NCBI GenBank assembly: GCA_017622135.1
Contig: JAGARR010000043.1
Coordinates: 1 to 42,403, forward strand
Reading direction: 5' to 3'
DNA from: Spirochaetaceae bacterium
GTDB taxonomy: Bacteria > Spirochaetota > Spirochaetia > Treponematales > Treponemataceae
DNA length: 42,403 nucleotides
The notes under the pieces are model-generated. The model searched no databases and was not told the DNA's origin. It saw only the letters and a program-made list of their open reading frames with translations. The translations under genes and the position numbers were made by a program. Every line of letters starts with the position of its first letter. Position 1 is the first letter of the stretch. Positions 7,482-17,109 of the stretch are shown one piece after another.

Positions 7482-8462
7482 TTATTTCAGCTGTGCGGCA
7501 ATCTCTTCGGGAATAGTGAGGCCGATGGCTGCGGCGTTGTCCATGTTCACATAGAGGTCGCCGTTGGCCAGGTACTCGATGGGCATTTCGGCGGGCTTCT
7601 TGCCTTCCTTCAGGATGGCCACCGCCTGCTTGGCGGTCTGCTTGCCCAGCTCATAGTAGTTGATGCCGTAGGTGGCAAGTCCACCCAGCTCAGTCATGCC
7701 CTGCTCACCGCAGAATACGGGAAGCTTTGCAGGAACGGCAACCAAGGCAACGGTGGCCATGCCAGCGGCAATCATGTTGTCAGTGGGAGCATAGATGGCA
7801 TCCACCTTGCCCACCAGGCTCTGGGTCACCTGCTGAATCTCGTTGGAGTTGGACACGGTGGCATCCACGTATGCGATTCCCAGCTCATCGCACACTTTCT
7901 TTGCGATGTCAATCTGGAACTTGGAGTTCTGCTCGCTGGAGCAGTACAGGAAGCCAATGGTGCTCAGGTTGGGAACCATCTGCTTTGCCAGCTTGATCTG
8001 GGCCTCAACGGGAGTCAGGTCGGAGGTACCAGACACGTTGGTGCCGGGCAGCTCGTTGGAATTCACCAGCTTGGCAGAGGCGGGGTCAGTTACGGCAGTC
8101 ACCAGAATGGGGATGTTGCGGGTCAGGTTTGCCACAGCCTGGGCAGCAGGTGTCGCAATGGCCAAAATCAAGTCGGAGCGGTCGTTCACCAGCTTCTGGG
8201 CGATGGTGACGCAGTTTGCCTGCTCACCCTGGGCATTCTGGTAGTCAATCTTGATGTTCTGTCCGTCCACCAGACCAGCCTCGGCAAGACCGTCAACAAA
8301 TCCTTGGTAGGAAGCATCCAGAGCGGCGTGCTCCACCAGCTGGACAACACCAATCTTGTACACCTTCTCGCCGGAAGCGGCTTCCTTTGCGCCGCCAGCA
8401 AAAACCATGGTTGCACATGCCAAGGCTGCCAATCCAGCCACTGCACACTTAATCATTTTCAT
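7482..8462 (-). CDS. ABC transporter substrate-binding protein (TrpX-like, PF04392 type)
   Basis: A 326-residue exported protein that captures the ligand for the downstream permease. I start it at ATG 8462, seven bases after AAAGGAG; an upstream in-frame start at 8516 lacks such a site. The signal peptide ends near VFAGGAKEA, a mature N-terminus common in treponemal binding proteins; a Cys in the hydrophobic core (ALAC) makes lipidation possible but less likely. Two lobes follow, with DGQNIKIDYQNAQGEQ and ILVTAVTDPASAKLV typical of PF04392. Likely ligand is tryptophan or tyrosine by family analogy. Confidence 0.88.
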   Translation of the reverse strand: MKMIKCAVAGLAALACATMVFAGGAKEAASGEKVYKIGVVQLVEHAALDASYQGFVDGLAEAGLVDGQNIKIDYQNAQGEQANCVTIAQKLVNDRSDLILAIATPAAQAVANLTRNIPILVTAVTDPASAKLVNSNELPGTNVSGTSDLTPVEAQIKLAKQMVPNLSTIGFLYCSSEQNSKFQIDIAKKVCDELGIAYVDATVSNSNEIQQVTQSLVGKVDAIYAPTDNMIAAGMATVALVAVPAKLPVFCGEQGMTELGGLATYGINYYELGKQTAKQAVAILKEGKKPAEMPIEYLANGDLYVNMDNAAAIGLTIPEEIAAQLK

Positions 8463-8524
8463 GAGAGTCTCCTTTGAATCATTCCTCGTAGCAAGGAAAA
8501 ATGAAATCATACTCAATTTTCTTC

Positions 8525-8554
8525 ACTATAATAAAAGACTTGGGACATAGTCAA
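8525..8554 (-). promoter_or_regulatory. Sigma70-type promoter of the ABC importer operon
   Basis: On the minus strand TTGACT (8554-8549), an 18-bp spacer and TATAGT (8530-8525) lie about 60 bases upstream of the binding-protein start. Confidence 0.65.
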
Positions 8555-8643
8555 GTGAGAAATGAGCTCGTTTCAATATGATTGAAGAAAATCACCTTGC
8601 AATCACTGATGGTTTCCAGTAAACTGTAGCAATCGGGGTTGAG

Positions 8644-9687
8644 GTGAAAAAGTTCCACATTGATCTATACAGGAATAAGAATTTTTCCCTTATTGTTGGT
8701 ATTCTTCTTGTCCACGTATTTTTTCTGGCTTTTTTCTTCCTATACAATGTAAAGCCCTTGGTGATGTACAATCTGTGTAGTGTCCTGCTGTATGGCACCA
8801 TCTCCCTGTGCTTTTCTCCCCAGAGGGTTTTTGCTACCTTGGTAATCATCGCCTTGGAGGTTCCCCTCTATGCCCTTGTTACTGGGATGTTGGTGGGGAG
8901 CCATTGTGGCACCGTGTTCTTTTCCTTCGCCATGATTTCTGGCGTGTACCTGTACGCCATATCCTTGGATAGGCCACTGGTACACTATATCCTGATTTCA
9001 ATGCCAGCCGTGGCCACTGTTTTTATCTTGATGTCCTGGTCTCAGCCTCCTGTCTACGACATCTTCTTGGTGGACAGTGGACTGGAACTGGTGCATCGGG
9101 GCATCTGCATTGGAGTCTCGGTGTTCGTCTTGGGGTATCTGTGCATCGGCCAGCAGAAGGAGCTGGTGTCAAGCCAGCGGGCGAACAGGCGGTACATCCA
9201 GCGGCTCCAGTTCATCTCCAACCATGACCACTTGACGCAAATTCCCAACCGCCGCTTTATAATCCGGAAGATGGAGGGAATGACGGACTTTACCGTGGCC
9301 TTGCTGGATATAGACAACTTCAAGACCATAAATGACACCTACGGGCACCAGGTTGGAGACCAGGTTCTCTGCCGTCTCACCCGGCGGGTGCTTTCTATGC
9401 TGCCGAGTGATGCCCTGATGGGGCGGTGGGGTGGGGAGGAATTCCTTATTGTGTTCCCTCATACGGAGAAGAGTGTCCGACAAATAATGGAGTCCATCCG
9501 TTCCCACATTGCGGAGAAGCCCTTTGGCTTTGAGGGGTTTATCCTCAATGTCTCAATCACGGCGGGAGTCTCCTGGTTCCACAAGAATTCTTCCATTGAT
9601 GGGACCATAGCGGAGGCGGACTTCCTGCTGTATCATGGGAAGAAATCGGGAAAGAACAGGATTATCTATCCCACAGACCTGGCGTAA
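8644..9687 (+). CDS. Membrane-bound diguanylate cyclase (GGDEF)
   Basis: A 347-residue protein that makes cyclic di-GMP from two GTP. Residues about 12-175 hold five or six hydrophobic helices forming a membrane sensor. The GGDEF domain fills about 185-347, with HDHLTQIPNRR at its start, the substrate-binding IDNFKTINDTYGHQVGD and the active site RWGGEEF. The RxxD inhibitory site that normally lies before the active site is absent (LPSD occupies its place), so product inhibition is probably lost. The start is a GTG at 8644 with GGGG eight bases upstream, which is a weak choice. It is followed by the barrel-like gene after 21 bp. Confidence 0.9.
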   Translation: MKKFHIDLYRNKNFSLIVGILLVHVFFLAFFFLYNVKPLVMYNLCSVLLYGTISLCFSPQRVFATLVIIALEVPLYALVTGMLVGSHCGTVFFSFAMISGVYLYAISLDRPLVHYILISMPAVATVFILMSWSQPPVYDIFLVDSGLELVHRGICIGVSVFVLGYLCIGQQKELVSSQRANRRYIQRLQFISNHDHLTQIPNRRFIIRKMEGMTDFTVALLDIDNFKTINDTYGHQVGDQVLCRLTRRVLSMLPSDALMGRWGGEEFLIVFPHTEKSVRQIMESIRSHIAEKPFGFEGFILNVSITAGVSWFHKNSSIDGTIAEADFLLYHGKKSGKNRIIYPTDLA

Positions 9688-9708
9688 CTTCAGGAGGAAG
9701 ATTTTTTC

Positions 9709-10272
9709 ATGGTTAAATCAAAGAAAATCATTCTGTGCGGTATTTTGTTTCTGGCGGCCACCACCTGCTGGGCTGTGGACTGGCTGGCCTTGGGTGGCTC
9801 TTTCGGTACGGCTGCCGTGGTAAACAAGGACGAGTCCTTCCGTGCCGCCACCGACGACTTGAGCCGGGTGGTTCTGGAGCTGGATGCCACGGCGGAGCTG
9901 GTGCTCCATCCCAACATCCGCATTGCCCTTGGTTCCATTTTGTTGACTGACTTCAAGTTCAAGGGTGACGACAGGTACCACTCGCTGGACTACGGCTTCT
10001 ACAGCGGCCTGCGGATCTATCCTGGACTGGGAGGGCTGCGGCTTGGGGTTGACTACAATCTGGGCCGCCGCACGGACTTCATCCGTATGGCAGGGCTGGA
10101 GGATACCTACTCTACCCGCTGGGGCAACGGCTTCCGCTTCCTGCTGGAATACGACTTCAAGTCCGGGAGCACAGGGCTTGCCCCCATCATCGGCGGCAGC
10201 TGGCGGCACATTCCCAGAGGTGGCTCCTCGGACCACCTCCTTTCCATCTACTTCAAGCTGCTGTACCGGTAG
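9709..10272 (+). CDS. Exported outer-membrane beta-barrel-like protein
   Basis: A 187-residue protein with a clear signal peptide (ILCGILFLAATTCWA, cleavage before VDW). The rest alternates short hydrophobic and polar stretches (VVLELDATAELVLHP, YGFYSGLRIYPGLGGLRLGVDYN) and ends in an aromatic strand (LLSIYFKLLYR), as outer-membrane barrels do. About eight strands would fit. AGGAGG lies 10 bases before the ATG. It follows the diguanylate cyclase closely and is probably cotranscribed. No specific function is recognisable. Confidence 0.65.
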   Translation: MVKSKKIILCGILFLAATTCWAVDWLALGGSFGTAAVVNKDESFRAATDDLSRVVLELDATAELVLHPNIRIALGSILLTDFKFKGDDRYHSLDYGFYSGLRIYPGLGGLRLGVDYNLGRRTDFIRMAGLEDTYSTRWGNGFRFLLEYDFKSGSTGLAPIIGGSWRHIPRGGSSDHLLSIYFKLLYR

Positions 10273-10409
10273 GCTGGCAGTGGTGCAAAGGGCAGCGGCC
10301 GTGACCTGTCGGCACGACAGCACCGGAAGCCTGAAAGACATCCATGAGGCAAGGCTCTGAACCATTGAAGCCAGCCGTTGCAAAAAGTTTCACGGCAGTT
10401 TTACCAGTG

Positions 10410-10541
10410 AAACCTTTTGTTTCGCAGTGCAAAACCTTTTGTTTCGCAGTGCAAAACCTTTTGTTTCGCAGTGCAAAACCTTTTGTTTCACAGTGAGAAA
10501 CCTTTTGTTTCACAGTGAGAAACCTTTTGTTTCACAGTGCG
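10410..10541. repeat. 22-bp tandem repeat, six copies, hairpin forming
   Basis: Six consecutive 22-bp units of the type AAACCTTTTGTTTCGCAGTGCA, the last ones with CACAGTGAG in place of CGCAGTGCA. Units carry the dyad GAAAC-CTTTT-GTTTC and a GCA-G-TGC core, so the array can form serial hairpins. It lies in the 463-bp gap between the convergent barrel gene and rny, which holds no gene. It is not a CRISPR: there are no spacers. Confidence 0.9.
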
Positions 10542-10665
10542 AAACATCAGCAACATAACTGGTGTACTTCAATGCTATACATGCTGCCGCAAGAAACAGC
10601 AGGGAACAGGCGGCTCCTGTGCCACAGAAAACGTAAATGTATGGCGATACCTCTCCGTTATAGAC

Positions 10666-10710
10666 AAAAAAAGTGTACCCCGAAACTTGTCTCCAAGCTT
10701 TGGGGTACAC
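10666..10710 (-). terminator. Terminator of rny
   Basis: GTGTACCCC (10673-10681) and GGGGTACAC (10702-10710) pair perfectly, with an inner AAACTTG/CAAGCTTT stem extending the helix. On the minus strand a T7 run follows. It ends about 25 bp past the rny stop. Confidence 0.85.
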
Positions 10711-10735
10711 GTTCGTTTTTGCCGATGCTTGCTTC

Positions 10736-12268
10736 TTACCGGGCGTAGTCCACGATGCGGGTTTCCCGAATCATGGTAATCTTTATGCGACCGGGGTAGT
10801 TGACATCGGTCTCAATCTGCTTTGCAATCTTGCGGGCCAATTCCTTCACCTCATTGTCGGGAATCTTCTCGTTGTTCACCAGGATGCGCAGCTCACGGCC
10901 TGCCTGGATAGCATAAGCCTTCTGCACACCGTTGAACTGCTCCGCGATGGCCTCCAGGTTCTCCAGCCGCTTCACGTAGTTGTCCACCGTTTCTCGGCGG
11001 GCACCAGGACGGGCGGCGGATATGGCGTCGGCAATCTGTACAATGACAGACTCGATGCTGTTCTGCTCGATGTCATTGTGGTGGGAGCCGACGGCGTTCA
11101 CCACAACGGGATGCTCTCCCATCTTGCGGGCCATGTCCATACCGATTTCGGCGTGGTTCTGGTCAGAATCGCTTTCCGCCCCCTTTCCAATGTCGTGGAG
11201 GAGGGCACCCCGCTTTGCCAGCTCCCGGTTGCATCCCAGCTCTCCTGCCAGCATTCCTGCAATCAGGGCCACTTCCTTGGAGTGGTACAGCACGTTCTGG
11301 CCGTAGCTGGTGCGGAAGTACAGGCGGCCAAGTGCCCTGATTCCGTTCTGGTTCATGTTGTGGATGCCCAGATCAAAGAGAACCTTCTCACCCTCCTCGT
11401 AAATCTTTTGCTGGATCTCCTTGGTGACCTTCTGAACCACCTCCTCGATGCGGGCGGGGTGAATCCGTCCGTCGGTGATGAGGCGCTCCAAGGCTACCTT
11501 CGCAATTTCCTTGCGGACTGGATCGAAGCAGGAGATGACCACTGCCTCCGGTGTGTCGTCAATGATAATGTCCACGCCAGTGAGGGTCTCCAAGGCACGG
11601 ATGTTCCGTCCCTCACGTCCAATAATCCGTCCCTTCATCTCGTCGCTGGGCAGTGACACGGTGGCCACCGTCACCTCGCTGGTGGTTTCCGTGGCAATCC
11701 GCTGGATGGTAGATACCAAGATCTCCCTGGCCTTCTTCTCTGCAGAAAGCTGGGCATCCTGCTCGATTTTGTTGATGAGGGCCTGGGCATCATGGCGAGC
11801 TTCATTTTCCAGATTCTGGATGATGAGGTTCTTGGCTTCCTGGGGGGTCAGCCCAGAAATCCGTTCCAGCTCCTGCCGATAGCGCTCCTCTTCCCCGGCC
11901 AGCTCGTTCTCCCGCCGGGTAATCTTCTGCTCACGCTCCACAAAGCCCTGCTCGAACTTGTCCAAGTCAATCTTCCGCCTGTCCAGGGTCTCCTCGCGCC
12001 GTTCCAGCTTCTGCTCAATCTTGTCAAGGTTTGCACGCCGCTCCCGGTTCTCCCGATCCTGCTGCTTCTGTTCCCGAATGAGTTGGTCTTTCGCTTCCAA
12101 GAGAATTTCTTTCTTCTGTGCTTCTGCTTCTTTTATCGCATCCTGTATAATACGTTCCGCTCTTTGTTCGGACGCAGAGAGTTGAAATCTGGCATACAGC
12201 CAGCGAATAGTCCATCCAAGAACAATTCCTACAGCGGGGAGTGCGATGTACAACACGATGTTGCCCAT
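10736..12268 (-). CDS. rny: Ribonuclease Y
   Basis: A 510-residue endoribonuclease that starts mRNA decay at the membrane. The order is that of the family: an N-terminal membrane helix (IVLYIALPAVGIVLGW), a long charged coiled coil to about 195, a KH RNA-binding domain with IGREGRNIRALE near 215-275, and an HD metal-dependent domain with LLHDIGKG near 355. Length is typical. AAGGAG stands six bases before the ATG. It is transcribed alone, with its own terminator and opposite to the citrate synthase gene. Confidence 0.97.
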   Translation of the reverse strand: MGNIVLYIALPAVGIVLGWTIRWLYARFQLSASEQRAERIIQDAIKEAEAQKKEILLEAKDQLIREQKQQDRENRERRANLDKIEQKLERREETLDRRKIDLDKFEQGFVEREQKITRRENELAGEEERYRQELERISGLTPQEAKNLIIQNLENEARHDAQALINKIEQDAQLSAEKKAREILVSTIQRIATETTSEVTVATVSLPSDEMKGRIIGREGRNIRALETLTGVDIIIDDTPEAVVISCFDPVRKEIAKVALERLITDGRIHPARIEEVVQKVTKEIQQKIYEEGEKVLFDLGIHNMNQNGIRALGRLYFRTSYGQNVLYHSKEVALIAGMLAGELGCNRELAKRGALLHDIGKGAESDSDQNHAEIGMDMARKMGEHPVVVNAVGSHHNDIEQNSIESVIVQIADAISAARPGARRETVDNYVKRLENLEAIAEQFNGVQKAYAIQAGRELRILVNNEKIPDNEVKELARKIAKQIETDVNYPGRIKITMIRETRIVDYAR

Positions 12269-12463
12269 GTTTAACTCCTTACTAAATTATAGGATTGTTT
12301 GTATACAAGTTACCATAACTCGGATATATTGTCAAACTGATAGGCTTGTTTTTCCAAGACTTAATGGGGGTAAAATACAAGTTTCTCTCTATCCGTGTGA
12401 CAGGGTTGGTGATTGGGAAATATGGTATAAATGCATTAATTCCTGTGGAATTTGCTGTTTCGT

Positions 12464-12492
12464 TTGACGGGGAAAAATTTATCGTATATATT
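12464..12492 (+). promoter_or_regulatory. Promoter of the citrate synthase gene
   Basis: TTGACG (12464-12469), a 17-bp spacer and TATATT (12487-12492) lie about 40 bases before the start. The rest of the 263-bp gap to rny shows no gene. Confidence 0.65.
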
Positions 12493-12531
12493 TAATAAGA
12501 TTTATGAATTTAAACTTTTGGAGAAAACAAC

Positions 12532-13890
12532 ATGTCATTGGAACACAAAATTACCAGTTACAGTGAGGCTGCTCGCTCCAGTAGTATCATCAATTCCGAC
12601 TTGTATACAAAGTACGAGGTCAAGCGGGGGCTCCGAGACATAAGCGGCAAGGGAGTGCTGGCTGGTCTTACAGAGATTTCCGAGGTGATGGCCTACAGGA
12701 TAGAGGAGGGTGATTTGATTCCCTGTGAGGGCCGCCTTTTTTACCGGGGCTATGATATCCGTGACCTGGTGAAAGGTTTCTTGACGGACGGCAGGTTTGG
12801 GTATGAGGAGATCTGCTTCCTACTGATCATGGGGCATCTACCAACTCAGGCTGAATATCAGGAGTTCCGACAGATTCTGTCCAGTCTCATGACCCTGCCG
12901 GATGAATTCCTGCGGAATACCATCATGAACGCTCCGGGACAGGATATGATGAACCAGTTGGCCACCAGTGTGCTGACCTTGTACACCTACGATCCCACTC
13001 CAGAGGACATTTCCATTCCCAATGTGCTGCGGCAATGCCTCCAGCTCATTGCACAGTTTCCCAGCCTTATGGTTCACGGGTTCCAGTCCTACGCCTACTA
13101 TTACAACAAGCAGAGTCTCATCATCCACACGCCGGAGCAAAGTCTCTCCGTAGCCCAGAACATCCTGCACATGCTGCGGCCAGACTCCAACTTTACGGAG
13201 CTGGAGGCTCGGATTCTTGACCTGGCATTGGTGCTTCATGCGGAGCACGGGGGCGGAAACAACTCCACCTTCACGAACCACGTGGTGACCTCTTCCGGCA
13301 CCGACACCTATTCCGCCATGGCTGCCTCCTTGTGCTCGTTGAAGGGGCCTCGTCACGGCGGTGCCAACATCAAGGTGGTGCAGATGTTCGAGGATATGAA
13401 GGAGAACATCAAGGACTGGAAGGACGAGGAGGAAATCTGCCGCTATGTGGCGCGGTTGCTGGACAAGGAGGCCTTTGACCGGAGCGGCCTGGTGTACGGA
13501 ATCGGCCATGCAGTGTATTCCCTGTCGGATCCCCGCTCCTTGATTCTGAGGGAGTTCGTGGAGGAGCTGGCCCAGTCCAAGGGTGCCCACGAGGAGTATG
13601 ATTTCTACTCGAAGGTGGAGCGGTTGGCTCCCCAGGTCATCAGCCAGCGCCGGAAGATGTACAAGGGTGTCAGCGCCAACATCGACTTTTATTCTGGCTT
13701 TGTCTACAAGATGCTGGATTTGCCACCCGCACTGTACACACCCCTGTTTGCTACCGCCCGCATTGCGGGCTGGTCTGCCCACCGCATTGAGGAGCTGGCC
13801 AACGACGGAAAGATTATTCGTCCAGCCTACAAGGCGGTCTGTGGCCACAAGGAGTATGTGGGCATAGGGGACCGCTCGTTTCACGGCTAG
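12532..13890 (+). CDS. Citrate synthase / 2-methylcitrate synthase family
   Basis: A 452-residue enzyme condensing acetyl-CoA with oxaloacetate. The three catalytic residues can be placed: His in HAEHGGGNN, His in GPRHGGAN and Asp in SANIDFYSG. The N-terminal FYRGYDIRDLV is the family signature. GGAGA precedes the ATG at a normal distance. No other citric-cycle gene is near; in treponemes a lone citrate synthase would supply 2-oxoglutarate for glutamate synthesis (inference). The peptidase gene follows after 55 bp with no terminator between, so the pair may be an operon. Methylcitrate synthase activity cannot be excluded. Confidence 0.93.
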   Translation: MSLEHKITSYSEAARSSSIINSDLYTKYEVKRGLRDISGKGVLAGLTEISEVMAYRIEEGDLIPCEGRLFYRGYDIRDLVKGFLTDGRFGYEEICFLLIMGHLPTQAEYQEFRQILSSLMTLPDEFLRNTIMNAPGQDMMNQLATSVLTLYTYDPTPEDISIPNVLRQCLQLIAQFPSLMVHGFQSYAYYYNKQSLIIHTPEQSLSVAQNILHMLRPDSNFTELEARILDLALVLHAEHGGGNNSTFTNHVVTSSGTDTYSAMAASLCSLKGPRHGGANIKVVQMFEDMKENIKDWKDEEEICRYVARLLDKEAFDRSGLVYGIGHAVYSLSDPRSLILREFVEELAQSKGAHEEYDFYSKVERLAPQVISQRRKMYKGVSANIDFYSGFVYKMLDLPPALYTPLFATARIAGWSAHRIEELANDGKIIRPAYKAVCGHKEYVGIGDRSFHG

Positions 13891-13945
13891 CCTGCTTCCT
13901 GTGCAGGCATTCATTTGTTCAGAAGGATACAAGAAGGAGGTTCCC

Positions 13946-15121
13946 ATGGAAGCGTTGATGGAAAAAATTCAAGCGTCTGCTCGGAAGGTGGTGGAGGAGG
14001 TGTGCCGAGTCACGGCTGGAGAGCGGGTGCTGATTATCACCAACCGGGTGGTGGAGCGTTCCCGCATTGTCTGGAACAAGCTGGAGTACTCCCTTGAGGT
14101 GGCCCAGACAGAGGTGATTTCTCAGGCCCTCCATGATGCCTGTCTGGCGGTGGGTGCCTGTCCGGTGGTGGTGGTGCAACCGCCCAAGACCTCTCTGGAT
14201 GCTGCTGACAAGGCGGTGCTGGCAGCCCTGGCAACAGAGCCGTCGGTGTGCTTCTCCATTTCCCACAACATGCTGGGAAAGGATGCAGGTGCCATCGTCC
14301 AGCCCTACCAGGATGCTGAGGGGAACAGCTTTGACCATATCTTTGACTATCTGCTGTACGGAAAGAAGGTGATGCGGTCCGTGTGGACTCCCGGTGTCAC
14401 ACTGGAGATGTTTGCCCGCACGGTGGACATTGATTACGGGCAGCTGCAGGAGCGGTGCCGTCGTCTCTGTGAGCTCTACGAGAATGTGGTGACGGTGGAG
14501 GTGACCGCTCCTGCTGGCACCGACCTGGTGATTCCTGTTGCGGGGCGAAGGCCCTTCCGGGATGACGGTGATTTTAGCCGGCCGGGAACAGGGGGCAACA
14601 TTCCTGCCGGTGAGGTCTTCATCAGTCCGGTGGTGGGGAACGGCACCGACACTGGTTGTGCGGGCCGCATTGCCTTTGACGGCTCCATGTCGGTGGCAGG
14701 AGGCTGTGTTGCCATACAGGAACCAATCCTGGTGGAGGTGGTGGGTGGTTTTGTCACCTCCATTTCCGGCGGCCCGGAGGCAGAGCAGCTGCGGGACACC
14801 ATCACCAATGCGGAGGAGGAAGCGAAGGCCATGGGAGCCGACGGCCGCCTTTCACCGGAGGATGCCCAGCTGTACTGCCGCAATGCCCGGAATATCGGTG
14901 AGCTGGGAATCGGGCTGAATCCCGCCGCCCTGATTTCAGGGAAGATGCTGGAGGACGAGAAGGCATTCCGCACCTGTCACATTGCCATCGGGGAGAACTA
15001 CGACAATGATGCCCATGCACTGATTCACCTTGACGGGGTGATTCGGAATCCCACCATCCACTTCGTGTATCAGGATGGAAGTCGGCGGCGGGTGCTGTCG
15101 GAAGGGGTGCTGGAATGGTAG
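13946..15121 (+). CDS. M29-type aminopeptidase (AmpS/aminopeptidase T family)
   Basis: A 391-residue metallopeptidase-like protein expected to remove N-terminal residues from peptides in the cytoplasm. The metal-binding motif GGNIPAGEVFISP with its Glu and the C-terminal NIGELGIGLNP...DEK...H-IAIG pattern are those of the M29/thermophilic aminopeptidase group. The ATG at 13946 follows AAGGAGG by six bases; an upstream in-frame start at 13901 lacks a site. It lies 55 bp after the citrate synthase gene on the same strand. Confidence 0.85.
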   Translation: MEALMEKIQASARKVVEEVCRVTAGERVLIITNRVVERSRIVWNKLEYSLEVAQTEVISQALHDACLAVGACPVVVVQPPKTSLDAADKAVLAALATEPSVCFSISHNMLGKDAGAIVQPYQDAEGNSFDHIFDYLLYGKKVMRSVWTPGVTLEMFARTVDIDYGQLQERCRRLCELYENVVTVEVTAPAGTDLVIPVAGRRPFRDDGDFSRPGTGGNIPAGEVFISPVVGNGTDTGCAGRIAFDGSMSVAGGCVAIQEPILVEVVGGFVTSISGGPEAEQLRDTITNAEEEAKAMGADGRLSPEDAQLYCRNARNIGELGIGLNPAALISGKMLEDEKAFRTCHIAIGENYDNDAHALIHLDGVIRNPTIHFVYQDGSRRRVLSEGVLEW

Positions 15122-15200
15122 GTGTTACTGAGAGTGAATCCTGATAGTGGTGCTGCCAGGGCTTATGTGGCGGCGGTAGATTCTGAGCGAACCAAAAAAA

Positions 15201-15223
15201 GGGGCTGACCTGAGGTCAGCCCC
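15201..15223. terminator. Bidirectional terminator between peptidase and chemoreceptor genes
   Basis: GGGGCTGACC and GGTCAGCCCC form a perfect 10-bp stem with a TGA loop. On the minus strand seven T follow, serving the chemoreceptor gene; the plus side is weaker. Confidence 0.85.
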
Positions 15224-15250
15224 TTGCTCTTTCATGTGGAAACGCTGGAC

Positions 15251-16906
15251 TTATTCAAACTCGGAGAAGTCGTCCCCGTAGCTGGAAGTCATCACCGTGG
15301 CGTAGCTTGATGATTGGACTGCCGATACAGAGGTGGCCGTATTGCCGTCCATCTTGAAGAAGGACATCTCCTGCATCAGACTAGTGGCATGCTGGTGTAG
15401 CAGTTGGGCGATTGAGGAAAGCTGGGAGGAGGCGGAGGTGTTCTCCTCGGCGGCGGCCTCCATCTCGTGGATTGCGTCCTGGATGCGCTGCATGCCTGCG
15501 TCCTGGTTGCGGCTGGCGGCAGCAATTTCTTCTATGAGACGGCCAGTCTTTTCAATATTGGGCACCACGTCGGCAATAAGCCTTCCAGCATGGTCAACAA
15601 TGCTGACGCTCTCTGAGGTCATGCCGCTGATTTCGTTGGCGGCGATGCTGCTGCGCTCCGCCAATTTACGAACCTCTCCAGCAACAACGGCAAAGCCCTT
15701 TCCTGCCTCGCCGGCTCGGGCCGCCTCGATGGCTGCGTTCAGGGCCAGCAGGTTGGTCTGGTCAGCGATGTCCTCGATGATGCTTACCTTATGGGCAATG
15801 TCGTTCATGGCACTGACGGTGTTGCTCACTGCTTCGCCGCCTTCCTTGCTGTCTGCCACGGTCTTCTCCGCAATGAAGCGGGTTTCGCCGGCGTTGTCGG
15901 CAGTCTGGCGGGCATGGTCGGCAATGTCACGCATGTTTTCGGAAATCTTCTGGGTGGAGGCGGCCAGCCGCTCCACGCCGGAGGAAAGCTCCTCGCTGGA
16001 GGAGTACATGGTGTCGCTCTGGCTTACCACCAGAGTCAGCATGTCCATGGTCTCCTTGAAGATAGCGGCGATCTTGCCCAAGGAGGAGTTGAGGCTTCCA
16101 CTGAGGCTGTTGGGGTGCTTGCAGCCAGCCATGAAGTTGACGGTCATGTCCCCGCCCTCAACCTGGGCCAGCAGTCTCTTCAGATGCTCCGGCTCGGAAC
16201 CCAGTGTGGAGAGGATGTATTTCATGGAAAAGACAAGAATTGCAATGATGAATACGATGAATACGGAAAGGGCTGTCAGACCGATTTTGGTGGCGGAGCT
16301 GGCCTGCCGCTTGGCAGCAAGCTTTTCTATGTCCGCCCGGGCAAACAGGGCCTTCTCAAACTCGGTCACTGGCTTCTTGATTGCGTCAGTGTGGGAGGTG
16401 TATTCGGTGGAGAAGAGCCGTCCCTGCTGGTGAAGCACCTCTGGGTCGCCAGTCTCGCCCAGATTGACGTTGGGGTTGCGGAGTATGTAGCTGTCGATGA
16501 AGGTCATAACCTCTGTCTCCAGCACCGCCAGGTCGTTGGACAGCTCCTGGGACCGCAGGATGAGGTTGTTTTCCTCTGTGGTCAGCTCCATCTCCTTTAC
16601 CTTGTCGGAGAAGGCCTTCTTCACGCCTTCGTCGTTGGCAACCTTTCCGTTTCGGACATCAAGGACCTTGTTGTAGGCGGCCCGGTAGGAGACGTCGCCC
16701 GTCATGGCGTAGAGCCGGATGTAGTTTGTCAGGTCTTCGGAGCTGCCGCTCATCTCGTCGGCCAACTGGTAGGCCTGGAGTTCGTACTGCAATGAATGCT
16801 CCAGATGTCCGTTTGAGGATACAATCATTAGGATGGTGACGAAAACAATTGCAGACATAATAATGGAAATTACAATTGTGCCAGCAAATAAGTTTTTGAT
16901 TTTCAT
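15251..16906 (-). CDS. Methyl-accepting chemotaxis protein
   Basis: A 551-residue transmembrane receptor passing stimulus information to CheA. One helix at about 4-28, a periplasmic four-helix-type sensor to about 205, a second helix ([16 protein letters not shown]) and a cytoplasmic signalling hairpin with the tip [22 protein letters not shown] (conserved core [17 protein letters not shown]). A canonical HAMP is not obvious, only a short [19 protein letters not shown] linker of the kind found in HAMP-poor receptors. No CheR-docking pentapeptide ends the protein. I start at ATG 16906, eight bases after GGAGG. Upstream at about 17008-17017 a CCGATAT resembling a sigma28 -10 overlaps a TATAAT. 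Confidence 0.95.
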   Translation of the reverse strand: MKIKNLFAGTIVISIIMSAIVFVTILMIVSSNGHLEHSLQYELQAYQLADEMSGSSEDLTNYIRLYAMTGDVSYRAAYNKVLDVRNGKVANDEGVKKAFSDKVKEMELTTEENNLILRSQELSNDLAVLETEVMTFIDSYILRNPNVNLGETGDPEVLHQQGRLFSTEYTSHTDAIKKPVTEFEKALFARADIEKLAAKRQASSATKIGLTALSVFIVFIIAILVFSMKYILSTLGSEPEHLKRLLAQVEGGDMTVNFMAGCKHPNSLSGSLNSSLGKIAAIFKETMDMLTLVVSQSDTMYSSSEELSSGVERLAASTQKISENMRDIADHARQTADNAGETRFIAEKTVADSKEGGEAVSNTVSAMNDIAHKVSIIEDIADQTNLLALNAAIEAARAGEAGKGFAVVAGEVRKLAERSSIAANEISGMTSESVSIVDHAGRLIADVVPNIEKTGRLIEEIAAASRNQDAGMQRIQDAIHEMEAAAEENTSASSQLSSIAQLLHQHATSLMQEMSFFKMDGNTATSVSAVQSSSYATVMTSSYGDDFSEFE

Positions 16907-17109
16907 ATTGACCTCCATAATTTTTTTCTCTGAATTGTTGTACTCCCTCTGGGCAATGCTCGTAATGAAGGATGATGCAATAATTTAGGGAAGGTGATGT
17001 TACGAACATTATATCGGAAAACTGGTGTTTTTTCTCTAGTATGAATAAAAAAATTAGTATATAATGAAGAAACGCCAAAGCAGTGCAAGAAAATGGAGTT
17101 TTTAAGTAT

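Noticed and set aside
7359..8477. 372-codon plus-strand frame
   Set aside because: Antisense to the substrate-binding protein and running through its operon hairpin; no coding features.
10253..10513. 86-codon minus-strand frame over the 22-bp repeat with repeated HCETKGF-like units
   Set aside because: The repeating peptide is only a translation of the DNA repeat. The period of 22 is not a multiple of three, so the frame shifts between units, and there is no ribosome site.
10410..10541. CRISPR array
   Set aside because: Units are contiguous with no unique spacers and no cas genes are present.
12299..12308. TTGTATACAA palindrome upstream of rny, also present inside the citrate synthase start (about 12602)
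   Set aside because: A 10-bp AT-rich palindrome seen twice is not enough to call an operator, and one copy is coding.
12838..13947. 369-codon minus-strand frame
   Set aside because: Antisense to the clearly real citrate synthase, with no promoter and no family resemblance.
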